Of a DNA stretch of 17,566 nucleotides, positions 1 through 8,530 are shown one piece after another. The notes beneath the pieces were generated by a model, which saw nothing but the letters and a program-made list of their open reading frames with translations, had not been told where the DNA came from and ran no database searches. A program made the translations under genes and the position numbers. Positions within the stretch are counted from its first letter, which is position 1. Each line of letters starts with the position of its first letter. This DNA is from Acanthamoeba lenticulata (lineage: Eukaryota; Discosea; Longamoebia; Acanthamoebidae), in NCBI GenBank assembly GCA_002179805.1, contig NAVB01000044.1, forward strand, positions 1 through 17,566, in the 5' to 3' direction.

Positions 1-44
1 CCATCATGGGTGGTGGATAACAATCACGAAAACAACAACGACAG

Positions 45-1420
45 TTCCTCCGGTCGATGAACAACTTCCACGGGGTGATGGAGATCTACGCGTCCCTCAA
101 CCTGGGCTGCGTCCAGCGGCTCAAGTCCACATGGCGCGTATGTCGTTGCCCCCCCCCCAAGTCGTTTCTCTTCCTTTTCCCTTTCTTCAATAACACGGGG
201 GGGGCTGTGGACCAGGACCTGGACAAGAAATACATCAGCAAGCTGAAGGAGATCGAAGTCATGTTCGACCCGTCGTGCAACTACAAGAACTATCGAGACC
301 GACTCGACGTGATCGAGCCCCCACTCATCCCCTTCCAAGGTGCGCAGGTCCCTGGGACGTCGCTCCCGCCGCTGCTGCTTGGATCCGTCATCGCAGCGTA
401 GTGATATATCACCATCATCATCATCACAAAATACTGCTATATAAAAATAATATATTAAACACACACACACTCTTATAAACATAGCGGTGTTCCTGGCGGA
501 TCTGACGTTCATCGAGGAGGTCCCCTCGCACCTCAAGAGCGGGCACGTCAACTTCGAGAAGATGCACCTCGTCAGCAAGGTCATCTCCGAAGTCGAGCGA
601 TATCAGGTTGGCTGGGCTTCCCCCCCCCCTCTTCATCCCCCCAATCCCCAATCCCTCTTCCTCTTCCTCTTCCTCTGATCCTCCGGTCTGTTCTTCTTTC
701 CCTGGCTGACGCCTTCCCTCTCTTCTCTCTCTCTCTCCTCGGCTTGCGTGGAGCAGAAGACGCCCTACAAGTTCTACCAGGTGGTCCCCATCGAGGAGTA
801 CCTCGATAGCGTCACCACCCTTTCTGGTCTGCTCCTCCTCCTCCTCCCCCCCCCTTCTCCCTTGCTTTTCCCTTTCTCTTTTTCTTGATAGTTATATTCT
901 AAACATCAATAAATAAATAAATAAACACAATTCAACACGCGTCCAACGGAACAGAGAAGGAGCTGTACGAGGTGGCCAAGAAGTGCGAGCTGGCCGCCCA
1001 GTCGTCGGAGAAGGATGATACCCTGCGCATGCGTGGTGCCACGCTCGGCGGCAGCCTCCGCCGACGGGAAAAACGGCGGCCAGGACTCGACGAGTGGATG
1101 CCCCAGACGTTCCTCAACAACGAGAAGCAGCTCAAGGATCTAGAGAAGCAGGTCTCTGCCCTGCCCCTCTTCCTCCCCTCCTCCTCCTCCCCTCCTCCCC
1201 AATGCCTTTTTGAGCCCTCCCTGTCTTTGCTCTGTCACCTCGCGTTATATATTTCCTATTTCTATAATTCTTTATTCTTTATTTATGCCACGTACATCGC
1301 CCTGCTCACATCATCTCCACGTGGTGGGTCGCGGGCGAGCAGGAGAAGAAGCTGCAGCGAAGTATATCCTTCCGCATGCAGCAGAAGGGACGCAACCGGA
1401 GCTCCACCTACAGCGGATGA
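45..1420 (+). CDS. RasGEF (CDC25-homology) protein, 3' part; six exons, 5' end outside window
   Basis: Guanine-nucleotide exchange factor expected to load GTP onto a Ras/Rap-type small GTPase at membranes. Proposed exons are 45-137, 216-339, 485-606, 757-826, 955-1151 and 1343-1420. They sum to 684 nt (227 codons plus stop) and every splice phase closes. Visible RasGEF landmarks, in order, are SMNNFHGVMEIYASLN, the basic RLKSTW helix, NYKNYRDRL, the hallmark VFLADLTFIEE, VNFEKMHLVSKVI and the closing PYKFYQVVPIEEYL. After the domain comes a charged tail of about 80 residues (ELYEVAKKCELAAQ, later LKDLEKQEKKLQ, probably helical) ending in STYSG and TGA at 1418-1420. Bases 1-44 look like the end of an intron (acag at 41-44). 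Any N-terminal RasGEF-N or other domain lies upstream and cannot be seen. The family is near certain; the target GTPase is unknown. Confidence 0.93.
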
Positions 1421-1809
1421 TGAGAGAGTAAAGGAACGAGAGAGACGAGAGATCTTTTGCCACTCCGTCCGCCACCTTACACTCCTATTCCTCCTCTTCT
1501 TCTGCGACCGCCTTCTCTCGCCGCCTCCCCGCAGTGCATGGTACTCCTGTTCGCCGAAAACAAATTGTAATCAACCCCCTTCTCCTTTTCTCTCTTGCTG
1601 GCCTGAGTGTTCCAGAGCAATCGTCGACAAATTTCCTTTTTGGAGTCTAACCTGCAACCGCCTTCCTTTCACCGGTGTGCGGTGTAAGAAGAATCGATTC
1701 TCTTGACCTGCGGAGGTGGTTTCTTTCCTGTTTTTGCCGACAGCAGGTGTGAGAGAGGTGCGATAGAGGCGTGAGCCCGCGGGAAGGAATCACAGCAGAG
1801 CAGAGAGAG
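1421..1809. other. Intergenic spacer and probable 5' UTR
   Basis: No gene seen. It lies between the RasGEF stop and the first in-frame ATG of the next gene. It is rich in pyrimidine runs and several frames are open by chance. An in-frame TGA at 1750-1752 bounds the next reading frame on its 5' side. The promoter of the 1810-4860 gene is presumably here, but no TATA-like or other motif is convincing. Confidence 0.5.
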
Positions 1810-4800
1810 ATGGCCTCCACAGGAGGCAGCGACAGTGAGAAGGGGGACGACTCCTCGATATTCAGCAGCAGCCGCGCCCTGAGGGCCAGCGCTCTGGCAC
1901 CCCAGGCCGGGGCGGGCGCTTCGCGGGACAAGCCCAACACCCCCAAGCCGAGTAAGCTGGGGGATGGAAATCGTACTCGATCGAGCACCCCAAGGACCGC
2001 CCCATCCACCAAGCGCAACATCACCCTGGACCTCAATCCCTCATCGACTTCGTCCACTTCGTCCCCGCAGACGCCATTAATGCCGCTCTCTGCGCGCGTG
2101 CCCGCCACCTCGTCCGACGTTCGGCGGTCTCGAGGGGAGCGGGAAAGGGCCTCGTCCAGGGACCGCGACAATCCCAAGCGGGAGAAGCGAGACAGGCGGG
2201 AGGCCCACAGCAAGGAGGCGAGGGAGGGCAAACGCGAACCCTCCTCTTCCAACAACAGAGAACATCGGGACCGCGACAGGGAGCGTGATCGAGAACGAGA
2301 GCGCGACCGGGAGAAGGACCGGAGCGACCGCCGCAAAACGGAAGCGGCGCGGGACTCTTCTGCTGCAGCCGACACCAAGAAGGAAGATCGTCGCCGCGCG
2401 CTCACCGCTTCCGTCGTGGAGAGATCGAGAAGACCCTCCACCGCAGCGTCCACACGGCGGCTGGCCCCAGAGCGCAACCTCAGCGTGCCACGCAATGTCG
2501 GCCAGGCTTTTGCCCCTGCGGAGAACGGCTCCAAGCCGATCGCCGGAGGCAGCGGCTACCGTCACAGCACGCTCCTGCGCTCCAACAGTGCAGTCGACCG
2601 AAGCTCCCAGCTCAACCCCAACAACGAGGCCGAGGTGAAGCGTCACGTGGCCAGCTTGCGACCGGTCAAGCGAGCGGCCAACGGCACCAGCAAAGCCAAC
2701 AAGGACCCGGAACGGGAGGACAGGGACAAGGAGCCCCGAAGCGCCCGAGGCACCAAAGACAAGGACGAGGAGAGGAAGAAGAAGAAGAAAGAGAAGGAGA
2801 AGGAGAAGGAGAAAAAGGACCACGAGGACAAGGACCACAAGCGCGAGCGTAAGGAAAAGAGCGCCAAAGTCTCCAAGAAGGAGAAGTCTCGCGAGAAGGA
2901 GGACAAAGACCGAGAGAAGCACAAGAAGGATGACGGTAGCAAGCACGAGGATCGCAGAAAGGACAAGGACAGGAAAGCCAAAGAAAACGACAAGCCCAAG
3001 GACAAGAGCAAGGACAAGGACAGCAGCAAGTCCAAGCACAAAGAAAAGGACAGCAAAACCAAGGAGAAGACCAAGGAGAAGAGCAAAGACAAGACCAAGG
3101 AGAAGGACAAGAGCAAGGACAAGGACCACAGGAAGGACCGAGAGACCAAGGAGAAGGACAAGGAAAAGAGGGAGCTGCGCAGAAAGGAAAAGGACCTCGC
3201 CCGTACGGGCTCCTTGTCGGCGCGAGGGCAGCGGGTGGACGAGCTGCGAGATCGCGATAGCATGAAGCAGGTCCGGCGCTCCACCTCGGAGCGGCGGGTC
3301 GATCGGGGCGACCGGGACTCCACCGCCACCGCTGCCACCGCCGATCACGAGGACAACCGAGGCCGACGCGAGCGAGCCAAGGGCGACCATGGAGCAGACA
3401 CGAAGAAGGACCACCATCACCACCCGACGACAGACAAAGCCCACCGTAGCGGGAGCATCAGCATCATCAACAAGTCAAAGGAGGAGCGCGAGACCAAACC
3501 CGACAGCACCACCGCGGCGTCGGCGGAGCAGGCAGCATCCGTGGAGCAGCCGGCCGTGGAGCCGCCCGCCCAAGACAAGGCGGAGCCCAACAAGAGCCAA
3601 GGCGCCTCGAAGGCGCTGTCGGCAGAGGAGCGAGCGGAGAAGCAGGCCCAGAGGAAGCAAAAGCGCGCCTCGTCTCGCCTCCAGGACGACGTGCTCCTGG
3701 CCAGCGTGAGCAAGGAGGCCGAACTCACGGAGTCGGCCAACGCCAAGGCAGCAGCGGCCGAGAGCGGCGACCAAGAGGCCGAGGGCGCTCATGGCAGCCC
3801 CAACCAGAAGGAGAGCGGCAGCAGGATCGGCACCAAGTTCGGCTCGCTTATCCGCAAGTCGGGCTCCTTCATCGCCACCCGCCGCTTCAGCACGTCGCAC
3901 GAGCAGGCCATGACGCCCGCCAATCATCCTGACGGCTCTGGGTCAGAGTCGTCCAACAACACCAGCGACTCTGGGTCGACATCATCGGCAACTGCTGCTC
4001 AGTCGTCAGCATCATCATCGTCGTCGTCGTCGACTACCTCGGCCAAGGGCTCGACCGTGGTGCCTCCCGTTCCGGGCGCGACGCCCGGCCCGCGCCGAGT
4101 CGTGCGCGACATGCTGTCTCCGCTGCGCGAAAAGAGCAAACAGGACGTGCACTCTCCGCCTAACACGCCGCCGCCTCAACGGCGCACGAAGTCTAAAAGT
4201 ACGTCGTCTTCTTCCTCGATCAAGGCGTCGTCTGCCTCGTCTGCCTCGTCATCGTTACCGACGTCGTCTTCATCCACCAGACAAGGACGCCTCGGGCAGC
4301 GAAGAAGCACCAGCCAAAGACTTGGCCAAGACCAAGGGGACGACCGCATCATGAATGCCGACGTCCAGCACACCACCACCATCAACATCAACACCAACAA
4401 CAACAAAAGCGAGTCGCGGAAGGAGAAGGCCAAGGGGGAGGATTTGGCGGATGGAGGAGGACTGGTGGACGTCAAGCGGGCAATCCAGCGCCTTCACCAA
4501 CAACAAAGTAGCGAGAAGAAGACCAAAGGCGAGAGCGCAGGCGACCCAGGCAAGACCAAGGCGCCGAGCAACAACAACACGCCCGTCAGGGATCCTCCTC
4601 CCTCTTATGAGGAGTTGTTTAGCGCCTGGCCCGCCGGCCACGGTGGTGCAGCCCAAGAGCAGAAGCAGAACACGAAGAGGAAGAAGAGCCCCGAGGAGGC
4701 CAAGGCGGTCCAGGCAATCACCGCTACCTTCGATCAGGACCACCAAAAGCGCCGCCTCTCGTCGGACAGTGACGTCCTGCAGGACATCCTGGCCTCTGAA

Positions 4801-4860
4801 GCCTTTGCCCGCGCGGCTGCTTCTGTTCCTCTGCGCACGCCTGCCCCCTCGAATGTATAG
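1810..4860 (+). CDS. Large disordered Lys/Asp/Glu/Ser-rich protein with C-terminal PPxY motif; single exon
   Basis: Not recognised as a known family. The first ATG after the in-frame stop at 1750-1752 is at 1810 and gives 1016 residues without an intron. This is unusual here, where every other intact gene is split. The order is: a Ser/Pro-rich N-terminus; an Arg/Glu/Asp stretch (about 115-200); a very long Lys/Asp/Glu tract (about 316-467, many KDK, KEK and KSKDK units) likely to be a charged single helix or disordered; a His cluster near 535; a basic segment around residue 674 (GTKFGSLIRKSGSFIATRRF) that could be a membrane-binding or phosphorylated element; poly-Ser tracts (about 735-830); Pro-rich TPPPQRR; and PPPSYEELF, whose PPSY (residues 930-933) matches the PPxY ligand of WW domains. 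A scaffold or an RNA/microtubule-associated role are both possible. No catalytic domain is visible. The length of the open frame and its consistent composition support it being real. Confidence 0.8.
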   Translation: MASTGGSDSEKGDDSSIFSSSRALRASALAPQAGAGASRDKPNTPKPSKLGDGNRTRSSTPRTAPSTKRNITLDLNPSSTSSTSSPQTPLMPLSARVPATSSDVRRSRGERERASSRDRDNPKREKRDRREAHSKEAREGKREPSSSNNREHRDRDRERDRERERDREKDRSDRRKTEAARDSSAAADTKKEDRRRALTASVVERSRRPSTAASTRRLAPERNLSVPRNVGQAFAPAENGSKPIAGGSGYRHSTLLRSNSAVDRSSQLNPNNEAEVKRHVASLRPVKRAANGTSKANKDPEREDRDKEPRSARGTKDKDEERKKKKKEKEKEKEKKDHEDKDHKRERKEKSAKVSKKEKSREKEDKDREKHKKDDGSKHEDRRKDKDRKAKENDKPKDKSKDKDSSKSKHKEKDSKTKEKTKEKSKDKTKEKDKSKDKDHRKDRETKEKDKEKRELRRKEKDLARTGSLSARGQRVDELRDRDSMKQVRRSTSERRVDRGDRDSTATAATADHEDNRGRRERAKGDHGADTKKDHHHHPTTDKAHRSGSISIINKSKEERETKPDSTTAASAEQAASVEQPAVEPPAQDKAEPNKSQGASKALSAEERAEKQAQRKQKRASSRLQDDVLLASVSKEAELTESANAKAAAAESGDQEAEGAHGSPNQKESGSRIGTKFGSLIRKSGSFIATRRFSTSHEQAMTPANHPDGSGSESSNNTSDSGSTSSATAAQSSASSSSSSSTTSAKGSTVVPPVPGATPGPRRVVRDMLSPLREKSKQDVHSPPNTPPPQRRTKSKSTSSSSSIKASSASSASSSLPTSSSSTRQGRLGQRRSTSQRLGQDQGDDRIMNADVQHTTTININTNNNKSESRKEKAKGEDLADGGGLVDVKRAIQRLHQQQSSEKKTKGESAGDPGKTKAPSNNNTPVRDPPPSYEELFSAWPAGHGGAAQEQKQNTKRKKSPEEAKAVQAITATFDQDHQKRRLSSDSDVLQDILASEAFARAAASVPLRTPAPSNV

Positions 4861-5059
4861 TGCAAGAATGTAGTGTGTTACCATCACTCCAAGCTTCGGC
4901 TTGAAACAGCTCTTACCAAGACGCCTTGTTTTCCATCAATCTTGGGCTGTTGTGCCTTTTGGCGAAGAGGGGGAAGAAGGTTCGGGGCTATCAACTCCGT
5001 AATTCACGTATTGTTCGTCACACCGCCACTTTCGTGGTGATACAACCACACACACGCGG

Positions 5060-6103
5060 ATGGAGCTGCTAAAGGCCATTGGCCTCGTTCCCCACGACAA
5101 ACAAGGGGCGGAGGAGGAGAATGAAGAACGTGACCCGCAAGCGTCGGGCGGGACGACGCCCGACGCCTCCCCGCACAAGTCGACTGCTGCAGCCAACATG
5201 ACCGCAGCCACACCGACCGTCATGGTCGACGGCGGGCCGCTCCTGGTCGACCTTGAAAGCAGCCAAAGCAGTAGCACTCGTCGGCGCCGGTCCACCTCCA
5301 CTGCTGAAGTGGTAACGCCCCCCCCCTCCCACCATTGGACCCTTTAAAAATTCTCAAAAGGGGGTGTCCTTGTCCCTGTGTTGGGGGCACCCAGTTGAAC
5401 AAGCTGGAGGAGGTGGTGTTCTTTTGGAACCACAAGACCGACAAGGCAGACGGAGAAGCCGACCCCCACGCCAACACGTACGCGCGCCCGACCAAGTGTG
5501 GCTTTGTAGCCTTTGTGGCCGGAGGGCTGACCACACCTCTGCAGTTCTGCAGATTCATTCGCGCACCCCGCGCACGCCGGCTGGCTCACGAAGCAGGGCG
5601 CCATCCACAAGACGTGGCGCAAGCGCTATTTCGTCCTCAACGACCACCTCCTCTTCTACTTTGACAGTTCGTCGGTACGGCCCCAGCACAGCTATAAAAT
5701 AATTTAACAATATTTATTTTAATTGTATTGCAACTTTTTGTTTTTTGTTCTTATTTTCTTTTCTTGATCGTTCTCGTCTGCGTATTCGTAGGCGCGCCGC
5801 CCGAGGGGAATCATCGACCTCACCGGCTGCGAAGTGATGAAGGACATGACGCGAGGCAAGAAACATTGCTTCCAGGTGAGTCACAAGAAGAACATGCAGC
5901 AGCGAATCTTCCTCCTGCACGCCACGAGCGACGACGAGATGAAGGCGTGGATGCGGGCCATCAACGCCGCCATCGACGTCACTCGGCCAGCCGACGACGC
6001 CGCGGACGCCTCTTCGTCTGCCGATGAGAGCGCCAACGAAGAAGAGGAGCCCAGCAAGGGCAAGGAGGCCGCGCCTGACACTGCCTACGAGTCTCTAATC
6101 TGA
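5060..6103 (+). CDS. PH-domain protein, four exons
   Basis: Small adaptor with one pleckstrin-homology domain, expected to bind phosphoinositides at membranes. Proposed exons are 5060-5311, 5395-5477, 5545-5674 and 5792-6103 (777 nt, 258 aa; phases close). A competing donor at 5496 would add six residues. The ATG at 5060 is chosen because a stop at 5000-5002 precedes it in frame and no AG acceptor lies between. The N-terminal 85 residues are disordered and Ser/Thr-rich. The PH domain starts near residue 123: GWLTKQGAIHKTWRKRYFVL has the strand 1-2 basic pattern (K, then WRKR) common in lipid-binding PH domains, followed by the core strand GIIDLTGCEV and the C-terminal helix DDEMKAWMRAIN with the near-invariant Trp. 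The tail is acidic and ends ESLI. A perfect-looking donor (gtgagt, 5876) inside the last exon is not used in this model, because the PH strands continue through it. The next gene starts only 100 bp downstream, after an A/T-rich spacer. Confidence 0.88.
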
Positions 6104-6203
6104 GGAGCTGAGCCGCCAGTTTTGCTGTAATTTACGATTTTTAAAAAAGTAAATGAAAAAAAATGAAAAAAATGATTAAATTCTGTGGCCCACACGACAA
6201 AAC

Positions 6204-8404
6204 ATGGATGAGGAAGAGGGGGAGTGGCTGCCCGTGTTTTGGGTGACGCCAGAGAGGCCCTTGCCCGAAGAGCTGAGCCTGGCCATCGTCTCGCACCTCG
6301 ACGCGGGCACCCTCGCCACCTTTGCTTTGGTCTCCCGGGCCGGCCACCGCCTTTCCCTGGACCCTTGCATCTGGTTCTCCTCCAGCTTCATGCTCTCTTC
6401 CCCTTCTGTTTGACGTGACCCATGGTGACTCATGAGACGAACAGGAAGGGCCTGTGCGAACGTGAGATGGCCGAGTGGCCCTGCCATCAGGCCTTCATCA
6501 AGCTGGCCGCCGCGCAGCTCAGCAGACTGCGCCAGAGTGGCGGCAGCAGTGGGGACGATGGGGCGGGCCTGTGGTGGCGCCCGTTCTCCTGGCGCGCCTT
6601 CTTCCGCTGCGAGGCGCTGCACCCGTGGCCCGAGGAGAGGTGCGCACTCATCGCAAGTGTTCGTCGTCCTGCGAACGCACCACGCTGAGGTATGTTGTTA
6701 CGCGCACATGCCATAGGTTCTATCTGCGCCAGCGCATCGGCAGAGGCTCGTTCGTGACACTCTTCAAGGCCCTGGAGCGCGACACCGACCGCGTGGTGGC
6801 CATCCGGTGCGCTCTTCTCTCTCTCTCTCTCTCTCTCTTTTCCCTTTCGCTCTGCCGCCAGCAAGCGACTCCGCTTTCTTCTTATCAGGGGGGGGGGGCG
6901 TCATCTTGCACCCATAATCAATCAATCATCTCCATCGTCATCACGATCAGGTTAATCGATCTCGAGCGCGAGGTTCTCGACCTCGAGCATGGCAGGCAGA
7001 TCATGCTCATAGAGGACGAGCGCGAGCGGCGGCGCGTCTTCGAGGAAAAGGAGAAGCTCGCCGCCCACCTCATGCCCATCACCTGGCGTACGGCGCTGCT
7101 CCTGTTTGTGTGTTTGTGTGTGTGTTGTGTGTGATCGACGGAGAGAGAGAGAGAGAGAGAGAAGAGAGCCTCTCACGATGAGAGGCGGCCTTTTATGTTC
7201 TTCTTGGTAATGTGTCCCACGCGCAGGCTCGCCCAACCTGCTCTCCGTGTACGGCCTCTACTGGCGGCCCACGACCGGCACCATGTGCCTGTCCCGCGAG
7301 TACGCCCCGCGCGCGCTGGAGGACGACGATGAAGCGCACGACGACCACGACGATGGCGGTGGTGAGCATGGGGTTCAGTGTCTTCTCCTCCTCCTCCTCC
7401 TCCTTTTCATCCTCGTGCTTCGCGCGTACGCCCTCGCTCAAGTCACCTTTTTACGGCAGGCCGTCGGACGAGACGAGGCCCGTGTCGCCGCCATCCTACG
7501 AGACGTCTTGGCGGGCCTTTGCGAGCTCGAAGCCGCGGTACAACACCTCGCGCCTCCTCTCCCCGGCAAGCAAATGGGCCGATGGGTTGGGTGACACGCC
7601 TCCTCGTGTCCCCCATTTTCCTGTTTTCTTTGTTGGGCAGAAGAGGGAGGGCCACGCACTGGGGCCGATCGACCTGCGCTACGAGAAGTTGCTGGTCTCG
7701 GAGGCGGGACGCGTGGTGCTCAACATCGACAGCCTCTTCAAAGTCACCTCCTGCGTGCGTTCGCCCCGGGGCTCCCCTCCCCCTGCACCGCGCTGGTCCT
7801 CGTTCTGTCTCTTGCTCACGCGGGTGCGCGTGGAAACAGCTCATCGGGAGCCCGTACTACCTGGCCCCCGAGGTGCGGCTGGCGGAGAACAGCCGGGCCG
7901 ACCGCGCCGAGGTCTGGGCGGTGGGCATCATCGCCATCCGGCTGGCCACGGGCCGCTTGCCCATGCGGTAAGAGAGAGAGAGAGAGATCCCCCTTCTCTC
8001 TCTCTCCCATTTTTAATGGGAGGGACCGCACGCTTTCGCTCACCTCCTGCCTTCCTTCCTTCGTGCCATGTGATGCGTGTCGTGGTGGTGTCAGTGAGGT
8101 GCACCCGATGCGCTACCTGTGTCATCTCGAGCAGCTGGCACCGCGCGAGCTCGTGGGCGCGTTCTCGCCAGAGCTCAAGGACTTGGTGCGACGCTGCCTC
8201 GAACGCGACCCGGAGCTCCGGCCCTCGCCGCAGGACCTCCTTGCACACCCTTTCCTCGACCGCTCTCCACCGCCATCATCACCACCACCACCACCAACAA
8301 CAATAACGACAACTGTAGCCACAGCCACGAATGGAGAGCCTGTAAATGAAGCGATAAGGAGCCGATCGTACCGCTCATGCATGACCAGCCATGTCGGCAA
8401 TTAA
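6204..8404 (+). CDS. F-box protein fused to a degenerate protein kinase (predicted pseudokinase), nine exons
   Basis: Exons are 6204-6373, 6445-6639, 6717-6806, 6951-7087, 7227-7361, 7443-7585, 7641-7754, 7840-7967 and 8095-8404: 1422 nt, 473 aa, all phases closing. Residues about 18-60 are an F-box (LPEELSLAIVSHLDAG, FALVSRAGHRL, DPCIWKGLCE), the motif that docks to Skp1 in SCF ubiquitin ligases. From residue 122 comes a kinase fold: glycine loop IGRGSFVTLFKA, strand 3 VVAIR, SPNLLSVYGLYW, then SPYYLAPEV (APE), AEVWAVGIIAIRLATGRLP and a normal C-lobe end ending in HPFLD. Key residues are changed: VAIK Lys is Arg152; HRD is Pro299-Ile-Asp301; the following Lys is Arg303 and the Asn is Lys306; DFG is Asp320-Ser-Leu. 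Phosphotransfer is therefore unlikely. Likely role (inference): an SCF substrate receptor using a pseudokinase as a protein-binding module. The C-terminus is Pro/Thr-rich, low complexity. Confidence 0.87.
7168..7186. repeat. Perfect 8-bp hairpin beside a GA microsatellite, inside an intron
   Basis: The arms gcctctca and tgagaggc are separated by cga. They lie just after a GA tract (7141-7162) in the fourth intron (7088-7226) of the F-box/pseudokinase gene. Function unknown; it may be chance next to simple sequence. Confidence 0.4.
7971..8020. repeat. GA/CT inverted microsatellite plus small hairpin directly after a 5' splice site
   Basis: The eighth intron of the F-box/pseudokinase gene (7968-8094) begins with the donor gtaaga and runs into a GA tract. 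This faces a CT tract at about 7995-8006, followed by cccat/atggg arms (8006-8010 and 8016-8020). In RNA these could fold back next to the donor. This is seen in sequence; any effect on splicing is speculation. Confidence 0.4.
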
Positions 8405-8494
8405 TAAGCTCGGAGACACGGACATGTCACCACGGACACGGAAACTTGGGGCCAAAGCGTGGCATCAAGACACAACAAGTCGATTCCCCTCCTG

Positions 8495-8512
8495 TACTTT
8501 ACCTGTAAAGTA
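8495..8512. promoter_or_regulatory. 18-bp inverted repeat upstream of the first LIM gene
   Basis: The sequence tactttacctgtaaagta has perfect 8-bp arms around a 2-bp centre. It ends 18 bp before the ATG at 8531, within a 126-bp spacer that must hold the downstream promoter or 5' UTR. It could be a dimeric transcription-factor site. No matching palindrome was seen before the paralogous gene at 11323. Confidence 0.35.
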
Positions 8513-8530
8513 AAATCGAAGCAAGACACC

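Noticed and set aside
972..1706. 244-codon plus-strand frame starting in the RasGEF tail
   Set aside because: Only its first part is exon; the remainder runs through the intron at 1152-1342 and past the spliced stop at 1418-1420.
2077..3444. Long minus-strand open frame (455 codons) rich in Leu/Val
   Set aside because: Antisense shadow of the Lys/Asp/Glu-codon tract of the 1810-4860 gene; Leu/Phe/Val runs are simply complements of AAG/GAC codons.
6885..6900. Long G homopolymer, with similar runs near 197, 8591, 10783 and 11896
   Set aside because: All lie outside the proposed exons (four in introns, 8591 in the long first intron of LIM copy A). They are likely simple-sequence or sequencing-sensitive runs without effect on the coding models.
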